From Arachis hypogaea (Eukaryota > Streptophyta > Magnoliopsida > Fabales > Fabaceae), in assembly GCF_003086295.3 (NCBI RefSeq), contig NC_092054.1, positions 18,735,878 to 18,799,877 of the forward strand: a DNA stretch of 64,000 nt, given 5' to 3'. A model generated the notes under the pieces. It was not told where the DNA came from and searched no databases. It saw only the letters and a program-made list of their open reading frames with translations. Positions 47,191 to 57,960 of the stretch are shown one piece after another. Positions within the stretch are counted from its first letter, which is position 1. The number at the start of each line of letters is the position of its first letter. Made by a program: the position numbers and the translations under genes.

Positions 47191-48404
47191 GTAGGCTCTA
47201 TATATACTAATTGAAGGTAATTATCAAAGAGAGTGTCATTTTCACAATGTCTAGTGAGGATGATAGTTTCTTAGCACTAGTGCATTTTTCTGGAAAAATT
47301 CATAAAAGCAAAATCACTGATAAGAAACCAATGAGTGTATTTATCCGTTCATTGAATACCTTGTCAGATTTAAAAAATCAGTATATTGCAGAAGCTTAGG
47401 GTGTTTTGGGACTAAGTGCGTGGGTGAAGAAGTTATTTTATAAGATCCCTATTGCAGTGGTGTCAACCAGTGTGAAGTATGATACGTTTGTGATAGGGTC
47501 TGATGAAGATCTGCAGGTTCTGTTTCATCGTCAGAGAAGTTTTTCAGAGGTCAGAACACACGAGCTATATGCAAAGTTGGAGGATGGTGTTGACAGTTCT
47601 GGAGCATCAGCTCTGAATCTTCTGTTGATTGCCTTGAGGGGTGCTTCCAACTCGATGCCTGTGGTTGCACCGGCTTGTCCGTTCGTTGTATCTCCATCCT
47701 TTGTAGTTGATTTGAACCGTGCGGATGAAGATGGTTGTGGAGCATTAGAGAACTGTTCATTCTGACAGCTGGCAATTGAGATTGCTAGTTCTCCTGTCAT
47801 GGTTCTTAATTGTGTAGGCGACAGTGAACCTGATCGAGTTGAGAATGCAATGTGAGAGGATGATTCGGACGAAGAGCCTGTCGATATAGTTGGGATAGTG
47901 ATGATGATACAAGGAGCATTCTACGTACACAGTATGGCCCACCAAGTTTCGGCACACAGTAGTACCCACATTTTTCAATCCTAAACTTGAAGCCTACTGG
48001 GCAACAGCCGGACGTAGATGCTGGCTTTAGGGATCAAGAATTGTATCATGGAACCATTCCTATAGAAATTTAGATTGGGCAATCATTCTAGAGTAAAGAG
48101 GAAGTTGTGTTAAGTGTGAAGGATTTTAGCGTCCGTTGTGAAGTCGAGTGCAGGGTGTTAGAGTCAGATCATCTTAAGTACCATGGGAAATGTAAGGAAT
48201 TTGGCAAAGGTTGTACTTGGTTGATTCGCATCTCACTTCATGCACGAAAAGGTAACTAGGAGGTTAGAAGGCATAATGGACCGCAGACTTGCTTAGTTAC
48301 ATCGATTTCAAGCGATCACTGACAGCTTGATTACCACGTCATTTGTGCGAGAATCTTTCGGTTAGTTAGAGCGGATGCTGCAGTTATGATAAAGGTATTG
48401 CAAG

Positions 48405-48417
48405 AAGCAACAGAAGC
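48405..48417 (+). repeat. Target-site duplication of LINE 2, left copy
   Basis: AAGCAACAGAAGC, identical to 54466-54478. It lies in the MURA coding sequence. Confidence 0.9.
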
Positions 48418-48589
48418 GGGCCATGCAACTTTTCTTGCTTTTATAACATACAATGCATCCACATGTAAGATGGGGACTAAGTTTGAATTTTGTTTATATG
48501 ATATTGATAGAGAAAGAAAAGATAAGGATTGATTGATTGCAGCTCCCATCTAAGGAAATGAGAGTTAGAGAGAGAGAGAGAAATGAGGG

Positions 48590-50047
48590 GTGAAAAACAC
48601 CGGGAAGGGTAGAGTTAGGCATTTGAACAGAGATCCTAGGGTTTGGTATCGAGAAGAGTACTACTGTTTGGAAAACGAATCATTTTCTATCTTTGTAGAA
48701 CATCTTCTAGAAGACATATCGAAGAAGGAGCTATATCATTTGTTCAACTGGACGGGACGCATAAATGATATTTACTTATCACGGAAACAAAAAAATGGAA
48801 CAGCGTATATCTTTGCGTTCATCCGGTATACAACGAAAGGTGGAGCTTTGAAGGCTATTGCGGAAATGAATAGGACGAGACTACAAGGCAAGGTAGTTTC
48901 GGTAGGAGAAGCTCGATATCGACGTACCAACGAAGCGACGAATATCAAGAGACATCAGGAGGCACCTGACGTTCAGAATACAGTAAAGTTTCAACCTCAA
49001 AATGAGGCTAGCCAAAAGGCTCCAGGGAGAAAAGTGGAAGAGGTAAGGAAAGAGGGGAAAAAAGGAGACCCTCACGGCAATGGGTGGACGAAGAAGATGG
49101 AAGTGTCCGTGGCAAAAGAGAACCTGGTCTGGTTGCAGAGAAGCCTAATAGGCGGTACGACTAAGGCTATCGACTACAATTCCCTGAGGGACATGATAAG
49201 AAAGAATGTGCCGCAAGTCGTGGAAGTAAGAGAATTAGGAGCGTACAAAGCACTCCTGACTTTTGATAGTATTTTAAGTGCTGAAGAAGCCTTCACATTC
49301 AAAATGAACAATATCTTGAATTTCTTCCATAGCGTATGGAGATGGGACGAGGAGGAGCGTAGCGAAACTCGAAGGGTATGGCTCGAGTGTTTTGGTGTCC
49401 CTTTGCATACGTGGTCTGAGGAGACGTTCAAGCTGATAGGCAGTCAATGGGGAGAAGTTGTATGGTGCGACGAAGCCACGAAATCATGTCTCTCGTTTAG
49501 CGTGGGACGGGTACAAATCGATACTTGTCTTATGGACACTATCAGTGAGTGGATTCACATCACTATTGGTACTAGTGGATTCGACGTCCTGGTTAAAGAG
49601 GTTGGATACGAGAGTTTTGGAACAAATTGTAAGCTTCAGGACGTGAGCAAAACTAGTCCCCCAGAAGCTTGCGAGATTGTGGGTACAAGCAGCTTGAACT
49701 CGATAGTACCAGTGACAAGCAGAGATCCGGTAGTTGATGGGGTGCCAAGAGAGGGAGAAGCTGATAAGGATAGATTGGTAATTCCCGAAAATATTTTGAA
49801 TGAATGGAGTTATTGCAATTTAATTGACTTTAAAACTTTGAGGGTAACGGAGGATGCTGTTATTGATGGCTTAGCTGAATTCAAGGGATGTCGTGATCTG
49901 GTTATTGATGGTGAGTCTGAAAGAATGGCTAGTTGGGATTATGGGCTTGATGGGCAAAAATCTGGTGGCTGTTGTAAGAAAAAACAAAAGCAAACAGGCT
50001 TAAGGGTTGGCCCATTAAGGAGGCGGATGGCAGAAGTGAGACAGTAA
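48590..50047 (+). CDS. LINE 2 ORF1: RRM-type RNA-binding protein, about 485 aa
   Basis: The long open frame begins at a GTG (48590). The nearest ATG (48583) is 7 nt upstream and one base out of frame, so a single-base change near the start may have separated start codon and frame. Residues 23-105 look like an RNA-recognition motif (FSIFVEHLLEDISKKELYHL, then TAYIFAFIRYTTKGGALKAI as RNP1). Residues 160-350 look like the DUF4283-type region of plant LINE ORF1 (VWLECFGVPLHTWSEETFKL, WGEVVWCDEATKSC). The tail is Lys-rich (CCKKKQKQ). The usual role is to bind element RNA in the retrotransposition particle. The frame is long and open although ORF2 is broken. No zinc knuckle was seen, unlike LINE 1 ORF1. 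Confidence 0.7.
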   Translation: MKNTGKGRVRHLNRDPRVWYREEYYCLENESFSIFVEHLLEDISKKELYHLFNWTGRINDIYLSRKQKNGTAYIFAFIRYTTKGGALKAIAEMNRTRLQGKVVSVGEARYRRTNEATNIKRHQEAPDVQNTVKFQPQNEASQKAPGRKVEEVRKEGKKGDPHGNGWTKKMEVSVAKENLVWLQRSLIGGTTKAIDYNSLRDMIRKNVPQVVEVRELGAYKALLTFDSILSAEEAFTFKMNNILNFFHSVWRWDEEERSETRRVWLECFGVPLHTWSEETFKLIGSQWGEVVWCDEATKSCLSFSVGRVQIDTCLMDTISEWIHITIGTSGFDVLVKEVGYESFGTNCKLQDVSKTSPPEACEIVGTSSLNSIVPVTSRDPVVDGVPREGEADKDRLVIPENILNEWSYCNLIDFKTLRVTEDAVIDGLAEFKGCRDLVIDGESERMASWDYGLDGQKSGGCCKKKQKQTGLRVGPLRRRMAEVRQ

Positions 50048-50756
50048 GGGATATGGGCTGCTTCACACCAACCGAAGGCCCAAATGGTGCTGATGAGGAA
50101 GGCTGGACCAAGACGAGGGGTCGGGTTGGACTCCACCTGGACGCATGCTTTCCTTCTCCTGGATTGTGCGCAGCTGCGTACACCCGTGCCGGAGGGATGC
50201 GCCTAGATGCTGGTGGCGCCGGTGAAGCACGATGCAACAGCGACTCATGAGCTTGCCATCATGATGGTTGTCGAGTTGAGTGCAGCTCTGTAGGTGTGGT
50301 GGCTGGACACGGCGCGGCTGGGTTGGATCCATTGGACCGAACCTCTTCGTCCTCGGTGAACTCTCTGCCGGCGATAGAAGTGGTCGGTTCCTCCAGGGCA
50401 GATGGGCTTGAGGGAGAGGCCAAGGAGACATGTGCAGATGGTATGAATCTGGCTTGTGCAAGGCTTGATGAGGGCAGTGGTGATAATGGACAGGTGTGGC
50501 TGTTGAATCCGGGAACCAGGGGGCTCAGTGGTGGTATGAATTAGGAAAGAAAAGCGCAGATGGTCGAAAATAAAAAGGCATGGGAGCTGGCAGTAGAATC
50601 CGGAGCGGTTCAGTGCAGCGAGGATGATGACATAATGGCGATTCTTCAAGAACAGAATGAGGCGCTTGCTCAGAAGAGGAGATTGGCTAAGCAGAAAGAA
50701 AAGGCACGTCGATGTAGACCGAGAAAGCTCAAAAAGGTGTGTAACAAAGGTTTAAA
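50048..50756 (+). other. Region between ORF1 and ORF2 of LINE 2
   Basis: Several overlapping small frames exist, the best being 50560-50760 (EDDDIMAILQEQNEALAQKR, ending in a basic KKVCNKGLK). This may be the last part of ORF1, separated from it by the stop at 50047 and frameshifts. It is GC-richer than its surroundings. Confidence 0.4.
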
Positions 50757-53700
50757 ATGATTTTCAGCTCTTGGAATGTTAGGGGGTTAAGGGGGTTGGT
50801 AAGCTGAGTATGGATAAAGATCTAAAAAATAAACAGAAGCTGAATATGTTAGGTCTGATTGAGACTAAAATGCAAGTTGTCACTAAATTTGATGTAATTT
50901 GTTATTGGGGGGAGCGATATTGTGGGGTGGGAGTATGTAGGCTTGGATGGCACGTCTGGGGGGCTGTTGTTAATGTGGGATGTCATGCTATTTAGAATGA
51001 ATAACTGCTACAAAGGGGAGAGATGGTTGTGTCGAAGGAGTCTTATTGAAAAATAATTTTCCTTGTGCTTTCTGTTTAGTATATGGTGCTCATACTAGAA
51101 TGGAAAAACTTGTTGTGTGGGAGGAGCTGAGTTTTATAGCTGGTTTATGTCAAGTTCCAATATGCTACATGGGTGACTTTAATGAGGTTACTCAGGTGGA
51201 AGAGAGGAAAGGTCAGGACAGGTTAACAGGGTCTGCAGAAGATTTTAAGTGTTGGATACAAGACATGCAGTTAGTGGATCTACCGTTGAATGATCGTAAA
51301 TTTATATGGTTTAGAGGCCGCTCTTGTAGTCGCATGATAGAGTTTTACTGAGTATAGAATGGACGGAGGAGTTTTTGGAGATTCGGTTAAAAGGAGGCCG
51401 AGAGGCCTGTCAGATCACTGTCCAATCATCGTGGAGGATACTATATTCAGAGGTGTCCTTCGACCATTTCATAGCTTGGATTCCTGGTTTATACATGGCG
51501 GTTTCCTAAGATTGGTCAGAGAAGAATGGAGGAATCTTGGTGCGGTACAATTCACAGAAAAGATGAAGGCTTTAACAGTGCCTTTGGGAAGATGGCATAA
51601 GGAGAAATTTGGTGACATGGATAAGAAAATACAGTGCTTTGAGGAGGAGATAAGGAAGATAGACGAGTTGGTAGCAAATGGAGTTTATGATGGTACTATG
51701 GAGGCTAGAAGGAAGGCGCTAGTAAGCTGCTACAAGCAGTGGTATGTCAGAAAAGAAATACACTGGAAACAGATGTCGCGCTCAAAGCATGTGAAGGATA
51801 TGGATAAGAACACTACGTACTTCCATAACTTGGCCTCAGCGAGGAGAAGAAACAATAGACTTGATGCACTGGTAATCAACGAAAGGTTGATAAGAAATCA
51901 AGCTCGGATCAAGATTGCTATCAGAGATTTTTATAAAGATCTGTATCACCAGGAGAGATCACCGGTTGTGGGTTTCAGGGACGGACTGGTAAATCGGATT
52001 AATGAAGAAGACTCGATAGCTCTGGAGAGAATACCGACAATGGAGGAGATTAAAGAAACTGTTTGGGATTGTGAATCATCCAAGGCTCCAGGGAGTGATG
52101 GGTATAACATGAATTTCATCAAGAAGTGCTGGGATGAGATTGTGGCAGAGTTCATAGCAGTTGTTCTGGATTTCTTTCGATTGTCAAGATTGCCTTCTGA
52201 TTCCAATATTACTTGGGTGGCCCTTGCACCTAAGTTTACCGGAGCAAAGAAGATCAAGGACCTTCAGCCGATCAGCATGGTAGGTTGTGTTTATAAAGTA
52301 ATCTCCAAGGTGATGGTTAGGAGGATGAGATCAGTCATAACAGGTCTGGTAGGGAAGACTTAGAGCGCATTTGTGAAGGATCGGAAAATACATGATGGGG
52401 CTCTTATTGCTTGTGAAACAGTGCACTGGTTAAAGGCAAGGAAGAAGAAAGCGGCAATCATTAAACTAGACTTCCAGAAAGCTTATGACCGGGTAAAATG
52501 GAATTTTGTGGATATAGTGCTACAGAAGATGGGCTTTGGCTGGAGATGGAGGGAATGGGTGAAGGAGTATATTGGTACAGCGTCTATGTCGATCCTGATT
52601 AATGACTCTCCATCTAAACCGTTTAAGTTGGAGAGGGGCTTGAGACAAGGTGATCCACTATCTCCATTTCTATTTGTTCTGGTTGTTGATATTCTGCATA
52701 GGATGATAGGGGAGGCAGTCAGGAACAAACGTATTCAGCCACTGCTGATTAGAAAGGACAATATAGAGTTATCACATCTATAGTTTGTAGATTATACTAT
52801 ATTATTCTGTCCACCAGAGGAGGAGACCATCAGGAACTATGCCAGGTTGCTAAGATGCTTTGAGATGATGTCAGTGTTAACCATTAACTTTGATAAATCA
52901 AGTTTAATCCCAATAAATTACGAACAGCAGTGGTCCTACAATATGTGCAACTTATTGGGATGTAAGGAAGCCAGCCTTCCAGTAAGATATCTTGGCATTT
53001 CCTTAGGAGCTAACCCTAGACTGGTTAGGACTTGGAAACCGATAATTGACAAGGTTGAGGAGAAGCTCAGCTTGTGGAAGGCAAAAGTACTCAATAAAGC
53101 GGGTAAGCTTGTCCTTATTAAATCTATGTTAAATAGCCTGCCGGTGTACTACTTGAGTCTGTATAAGATGCTGAAGGCAATGGTAGAAAAGTTGATATCG
53201 TTGCAGAGGAGATTCCTGTGGAGCAAGGAGGAAGGTAGAAATGGTTTGGCACTTGTTAAGTGGGAGTTGGTTCAGGCACCTAAGAATATGGGCGGGCTGG
53301 GGGTGGGTGATGCAGTGATTAGAAACACTGCACTTCTTTTCAAGTGATGGTGGCGGTTTTCAAAAGAGGAGTATCCTTTATGGAAGAAGATCGTGTGCTC
53401 TTGCTATGACTTGAACCCCAATGTGATGCTATCGGCTCAGACATTACCTTCTAGAGGAGGCCCATGGAAGGATATCTGCCAGATGCAGATCAGGGATACT
53501 AATGTGAGGAATAAGATGATTACGGGGTTATCTATAGAGGTGGGTGATGGAAGGCGGACTCGATTCTGGGAAGATGTCTGGCTACAAAGTGGTTCACTAA
53601 AGATAAGTTTTCCGAGGCTTTTCTCTGTTTCAAACCAAAAATGATCTGTTATAGGGGATTGTGGGTTTTGGGATGGGTTAGAATGGATTTGGAACTTCCA

Positions 53701-54330
53701 GTGGAGGCGAGACTTATACCAATGGGAGTTGGAATTAGTGGATCAATTACACGAAAACTTTAAGGCCAATTAAGCTAGCACATGATAAGCATGACAGAGT
53801 TGTTTGGAAGTTCGACAAGGAAGGTATATTTTCAACTAACTCCTTTGTGCAGGTGGTGCAGTCAGAGTCGTTCTCGGAGGAAATAACCAGCTATAGCTTC
53901 ACCAGAACTATTTGGAAAGGATTGGTTCCACCACGAGTGGAGTTGTTTATTTGGTTTACTTTGATAGGAAGAGTGAACACTAAAGAAAGATTGCATAGAC
54001 TGGGAATTATTAGTCATGGTTATAACATATGCGTGCTGTGTAACAAAGATGCTGAATATATTCATCACTTGTTTCTGGGCTGTGAGTTTACTTGGCAGGT
54101 GTGGTGTCAATGGCTATCTGACTTTGGGAGATTGTGGTCTATTCCGGGTTCACTAAAAGAACACTTCGAAAGTTGGACAGGTGTTGCTAACAGGAAGGGG
54201 GAGGGCAACAAATGACTCATATGTTTTTTCTCGGTTATTTGGAACGTTTGGAGCGGATCTTCAATAACAAGGAAGGAAGTACGGAGGAGGTGTTCCAGAA
54301 ATCCATAGTCAGTTATACAGAGTGGTGTGG
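50757..54330 (+). pseudogene. LINE 2 ORF2: endonuclease, reverse transcriptase, zinc-finger domain, broken
   Basis: It starts MIFSSWNVRGLRG (50757), the typical endonuclease opening, and shifts soon after. Endonuclease text continues with CYMGDFNEVTQVEE (51170) and GLSDHCPIIV (51400). The reverse transcriptase (52081-52830) shows KAPGSDGYNMNFIKKC, KLDFQKAYDRVKWNFV and RGLRQGDPLSPFLFVLVVDI. The catalytic FADD box reads FVDY (52785-52796) just after a stop, so the second Asp is lost. Then come YLGISLGANPRLVRTW, WSKEEG, MGGLG and a zf-RVT-type region (53905-54120, IWKGLVPPRVELFIWFTLIG, CVLCNKDAEYIHHLFLGC). No RNase H follows. Stops at 51349, 52361, 52781 and 53345 interrupt it. Confidence 0.9.
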
Positions 54331-54465
54331 TTTGGACCCCTTTTGTTGTTGATGGCAATGCCGGAGATGACACTAGGGATAGCTTTCTGTATTATTTTAC
54401 ATGTTCTTTATTTTTGTTAGTTTTCACTCCACTGTACTGTGTTGAGCTCCTTTGTTCAAAAAAAA

Positions 54466-54478
54466 AAGCAACAGAAGC
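54466..54478 (+). repeat. Target-site duplication of LINE 2, right copy
   Basis: AAGCAACAGAAGC follows the poly(A) tail. The first two A bases cannot be told apart from the tail, so the true length is 11-13 bp. Confidence 0.9.
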
Positions 54479-55568
54479 AACATATAGATTCAGGCCTACT
54501 TACAGGAACGTTTGGCTGGCAAAGCAGAAAGGAACATCACAAATCTATGGAGATTGGAAAGAGTCCTATGGCAAGTTGCCATGTTGGATGCTTGGAGTCC
54601 AGTTCACCATGGCCAGCACAATTGCTGTGTTGAAGACTTTCTCCAGTTAGAGTTGGGGATCAGGTTGATGAATCTACAATGTACTTTCATCGTCTTTTCT
54701 GGACATTTTCTCCTTGTATTGAAGCCTTTTGACATTACAGGTCACTAATGAGCATTAATGGTACTCATTTGTATGGCAAATATGGAGGTACTTTGCTTCT
54801 AGCTATAGCGCAAGATGGAAACTTGAACATCTTTTCGGCTGCGTTTGCACTTGTGGAAGGAGAAAATGCAGAATCGTGATCTTTTTTTTGTCCAACCTAC
54901 GATAGCATGTGATGCCACAAGAGGATATTCTTGTTATCTCCGACAGGCACAATGGCATCAAGGCTGCCCTGGAAGTCCGTAATAGTGGCTGGCTACCTCC
55001 GCGTGCTTATCGAGTATTCTGCATTCGTTATATGGTGGCAAACTTTTTGCTGAGTTTTAAGGGTCAAGACTCAAAGAGGCTACTTATGAATGCTGCATAT
55101 GCGAAGACCGAGGCAGAGTTTGATTATTGGTTCGATATTATGCGGACTGCGAATCCGGCTATGTGTGATTGGGTCAACCAAATGGAATATGATAAGTGGA
55201 CCCAGCACCAGGATAGCAGCAGACACTTTGGCCACATGACCACCAACATCTCTGAATGTGTTAATTCTGTCTTAAAGAGTACAAGGAACCTCCCAGTCAC
55301 ATCATTGGTCAAGTCCACATATGGAAGTCTTGCAGAGCTGTTTGTTATCCGAAGACAAACAACAGAGGTGCAATTGGGGACTGGTAATCAATTCTGCCAA
55401 GCTTTGGTGAAAGCAATAGAGCGCAATTTGAGAGATTCGAAATGTTTTACCGTCACTTTGTTCGACAGATATCATTCCAAGTATACTGTGGCTGAGACGA
55501 TTCTTACTGATAGCTTCTCACTTGGCATATATCAAGTTTCACTTAGAGATCGTACATGCGATTGTGGA

Positions 55569-55724
55569 TAAACCGCAGTAGAAATTTTGTGGTTTATGTA
55601 CAAATGCTAAACTGTGATTAGCAGCTGTAATTTATATAGAGTTAAAATATGACACTGATATAATCAATTTTAGATTGTTGTATTTACATAAATATAAATC
55701 TCAATTATTTTATTTATGTAAATT
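55569..55724 (-). repeat. Right terminal inverted repeat of the MULE
   Basis: Inverted partner of 46925-47092. It begins inside the last codons of the MURA frame (TGCGATTGTGGATAAACCGCAG). Confidence 0.88.
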
Positions 55725-57542
55725 TTTCTGAAAATAATACTGTATCATAAAAAATATTAATTAAATATAAAATATAACATAATTTTAAGTTTTATCAGCA
55801 TGGCCAAAGCAATCAATTCAAAAACTATATCAAACAAAAATGACAAATTCAGACCTAATAAAATATGTTTGGATCTGAATCGGATTTCAATTGAATTGAG
55901 CCTTAAACACACCATTTTTAACTGACATCATATGTAATTAATTAGGTATACTTATACAATGAAATAAACTTTTTTTTATGTACATTATTAGTTCTTTCTA
56001 ATTAATATATGTGAATTATTTTATATATTATATCCCTAAATGTTCTTTACTAAATAAGCTAAGTAAGAGTGCTATAAGAGAGGTGCTCAATGCTCGACAC
56101 ATGCATGATTTGCGAGCTTGAATCCGCCAATTATAAAATATAAACCACAACATCTTCAAAATAAGGTTATATTAATAGAGTAATCTGGGTGACTATCATT
56201 ATTTTTCCTCTTTAAGTTTGAATAACAAATTATTTTTTAAGGAACACAACACTCTCTAATTTTTTCCAGAGCATATTAACATTTGTCGTTACCTTAATAA
56301 TCAAACATAACAAACTTTTTAAAAGATTTGAATATAAAAAAGCATATAGAGTAGTATGACAGTAAATATTCAATTCAGTTACAATTTTTTTTATCTATAT
56401 TATATATCAGAATAAAATGGCACGATAAATAACAAATATGACAATACTTTAATACGATGCCAACATGTCTTCACCTGTATATATTAAACCAAGTGGCAAA
56501 CTGGGGGGCTCCATCTCATTCAGAACGAAGCATGTTATTAATATTTATAGGAATGGCATTATGATACTGCCAAAAAAGGGTGTGGTACTGGTTATTTTCA
56601 AGGCTATAGATGGTTACGATTTATATACGGAAAAATCATGTTAAGTATATATTAAAATTAATTATTAAAATAAAATATATATTAAAATATAAAATATATA
56701 TTAAAAATTAATTAAATTAAATATATATTTATATATAAATACATAATAATTAATTTTAACGTAGAAATAGTATTTTTAATATGAAAATCACGCACGTGAT
56801 AGGTTGATTGCAATTTGTAATGTGAAATGAATGCATACTCTTACTTTCTTTCTTGCTTTCTTTGTTTTTTTTTTTTAATTTAATTTTTTGTCATGTGAAA
56901 TTAAAAGAGAAGAAAAAAGAAAAGATGACATCTACTCTACGCATTTCTTATATTATGAATCAAATATCTTAATTTTTTGAATATATTTATTTTCAATCTC
57001 AAAATTAGCTCATGAAATAGAAAATGTTCAGATTTTGATAAAAATCGATAAAAATGTAATATAACACATTCTTCTTATGTTTAAAATTCTAATATGTGAA
57101 ATTTGCACAAATTAAATAAACATATATTAGTAATCTAGTAATGATCAGAAAATAGACAGAATATTATATTATTTCAATTGAATTTGTCTAAGTCAAGCCT
57201 AGCTCATAAACTAATTCTTAATATAAAGTTCTTAAACTTGTATGTATAAAATAAGATATTCTAAACCATATTTTTTAATAAATGAAATTTCTAATCATAA
57301 TATTTATTAAATATATATCTTTACAGATTTTGTTCTCACTTATAGGGGTCTGTGTTCTTTATTTTCACTTTTGAATACTTTTATGATTAAAAAAAAAGGA
57401 AAAGAAAAAATAGCAAAAATTAAAGTAACAAATTTTTTATTTTTATTGATAAATTGAAATTTTAAAAGTAAAAAATTTTAAAATATAAATAGAAAATGGA
57501 AACGAAAATAAACCAGACTCTTAACTTGCTTAATGCATGTGT
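55725..57542. other. AT-rich non-coding DNA
   Basis: No gene is supported. One MITE-like inverted repeat lies at about 56640-56765; the rest is plain AT-rich sequence. Confidence 0.55.
56640..56765. repeat. AT-rich inverted repeat, MITE-like
   Basis: The left arm GTTAAG...TTAAAATTAATTATTA and right arm TAATAATTAATTTTAACG are inverted copies of about 15 bp around an AT-rich centre. Such units are common in legume DNA, but no target duplication was confirmed. Confidence 0.4.
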
Positions 57543-57544
57543 TG

Positions 57545-57960
57545 CACTACAAAAAAAAAATTGTCTTTTGCGACCCTTTAAAAGTTATAGAAAGCTAAAA
57601 AAAGTGTGGCAATAAAAACTGGTCATGTTTTGAGCTACTGCTACATTTTTCAAAGGGTCACTTGTTCAGTCGTGACCAATTTTCTATGACCACGCTTTTT
57701 GGAATCAATTGCTACGCTAACTTTTTGGATATGCTTTTTTAGTGGAAAAATGTGCTAACTATTGAAGATCTATTGACTATTGACTTGCTTTTAAAGCGTG
57801 GCAATTTCTTTCAATCTGTAGCCACGCTTTTAAAGCGTGCCTAACACAAAACCTGCAGCCACACTTTTAAAAACATGACTAAATTTGAATTTATTGTCAC
57901 GCTTTTTGAATTGTGTGCTTAGATGAATCTATTGCCACACTTTAAAAATCTGCCTATATC
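57545..57960. mobile_element. CACTA-like terminus with subterminal repeats
   Basis: The stretch begins CACTACAAAAAAAAAA, the standard start of plant CACTA elements. It continues with repeated forward and inverted copies of AAAGCGTGGC / GCCACGCTTTT (about 57605, 57690, 57792, 57820, 57852 and 57895). The opposite terminus (..TTTTGTAGTG) was not found in the window, so this is either one end of a large element or a solo fragment. No transposase is visible. Confidence 0.6.

Larger units (their letters stand above)
48418..54465 (+). mobile_element. LINE 2: L1-like retrotransposon, 6.05 kb, inserted in the MULE transposase
   Basis: It is plus-oriented and contains a 5' leader (48418-48582), ORF1 (48590-50047), ORF2 (50757 to about 54330) and a short poly(A) tail. 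The 13-bp target duplication and the seamless joining of the MURA frame after removal make the borders certain. ORF1 is nearly intact while ORF2 is broken in several places. Confidence 0.95.
47247..55571 (+). pseudogene. MURA-type transposase gene, split by LINE 2 and truncated at the C-terminus
   Basis: The start is MSSEDDSFLALVHFSGKIHK (47247). The 5' part (47247-48417) includes the N-terminal region (SAWVKKLFYKIPIAVVSTSV, YDTFVIGSDEDLQVLF) and the zinc-binding region (CKEFGKGCTWLIRISLHARK). It runs into LQEATEA, and after the LINE the text continues in frame with TYRFRPTYRNVWLAKQKG (54479 on). The core has SINGTHLYGKYGGTLLLAIA, where the first catalytic Asp is Asn, then LVISDRHNGIKAALE (54930 region) and FGHMTTNISECVNSVLKSTR. 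The frame stops at TCDCG, just inside the SWIM zinc finger, where the terminal repeat starts. Other damage: stops at 47397, 47763, near 48254 and near 48319, one shift near 54645, and stops near 54877 and 54903. Most stops fit C-to-T or G-to-A change. Non-functional. Confidence 0.88.
46925..55724 (+). mobile_element. Mutator-like element with long terminal inverted repeats, interrupted by LINE 2
   Basis: The left end (46925-47092) and the right end (55569-55724) are inverted copies of each other: left AAATTGATTACATCAGTGTC...CTGCTAATCACGATTTAG, right (reversed) AAATTGATTATATCAGTGTC...CTGCTAATCACAGTTTAG. Between them lies a MURA gene, split at 48417 by a 6.05 kb LINE. Without the LINE the element is about 2.74 kb. 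A 9-bp target duplication could not be confirmed: the flanks (AAAAATATA, TGAAAATAA) are similar but not identical. The transposase frame ends inside the right terminal repeat, so the 3' part of the gene was lost before or during formation of this copy. Confidence 0.88.

Noticed and set aside
47531..47978. Minus-strand ORFs within the MURA 5' part
   Set aside because: They are antisense to the clearly recognisable MURA frame.
50063..50649. Minus-strand ORFs in the GC-richer part of LINE 2
   Set aside because: They are antisense to the end of ORF1, overlap in several frames and show no domain.
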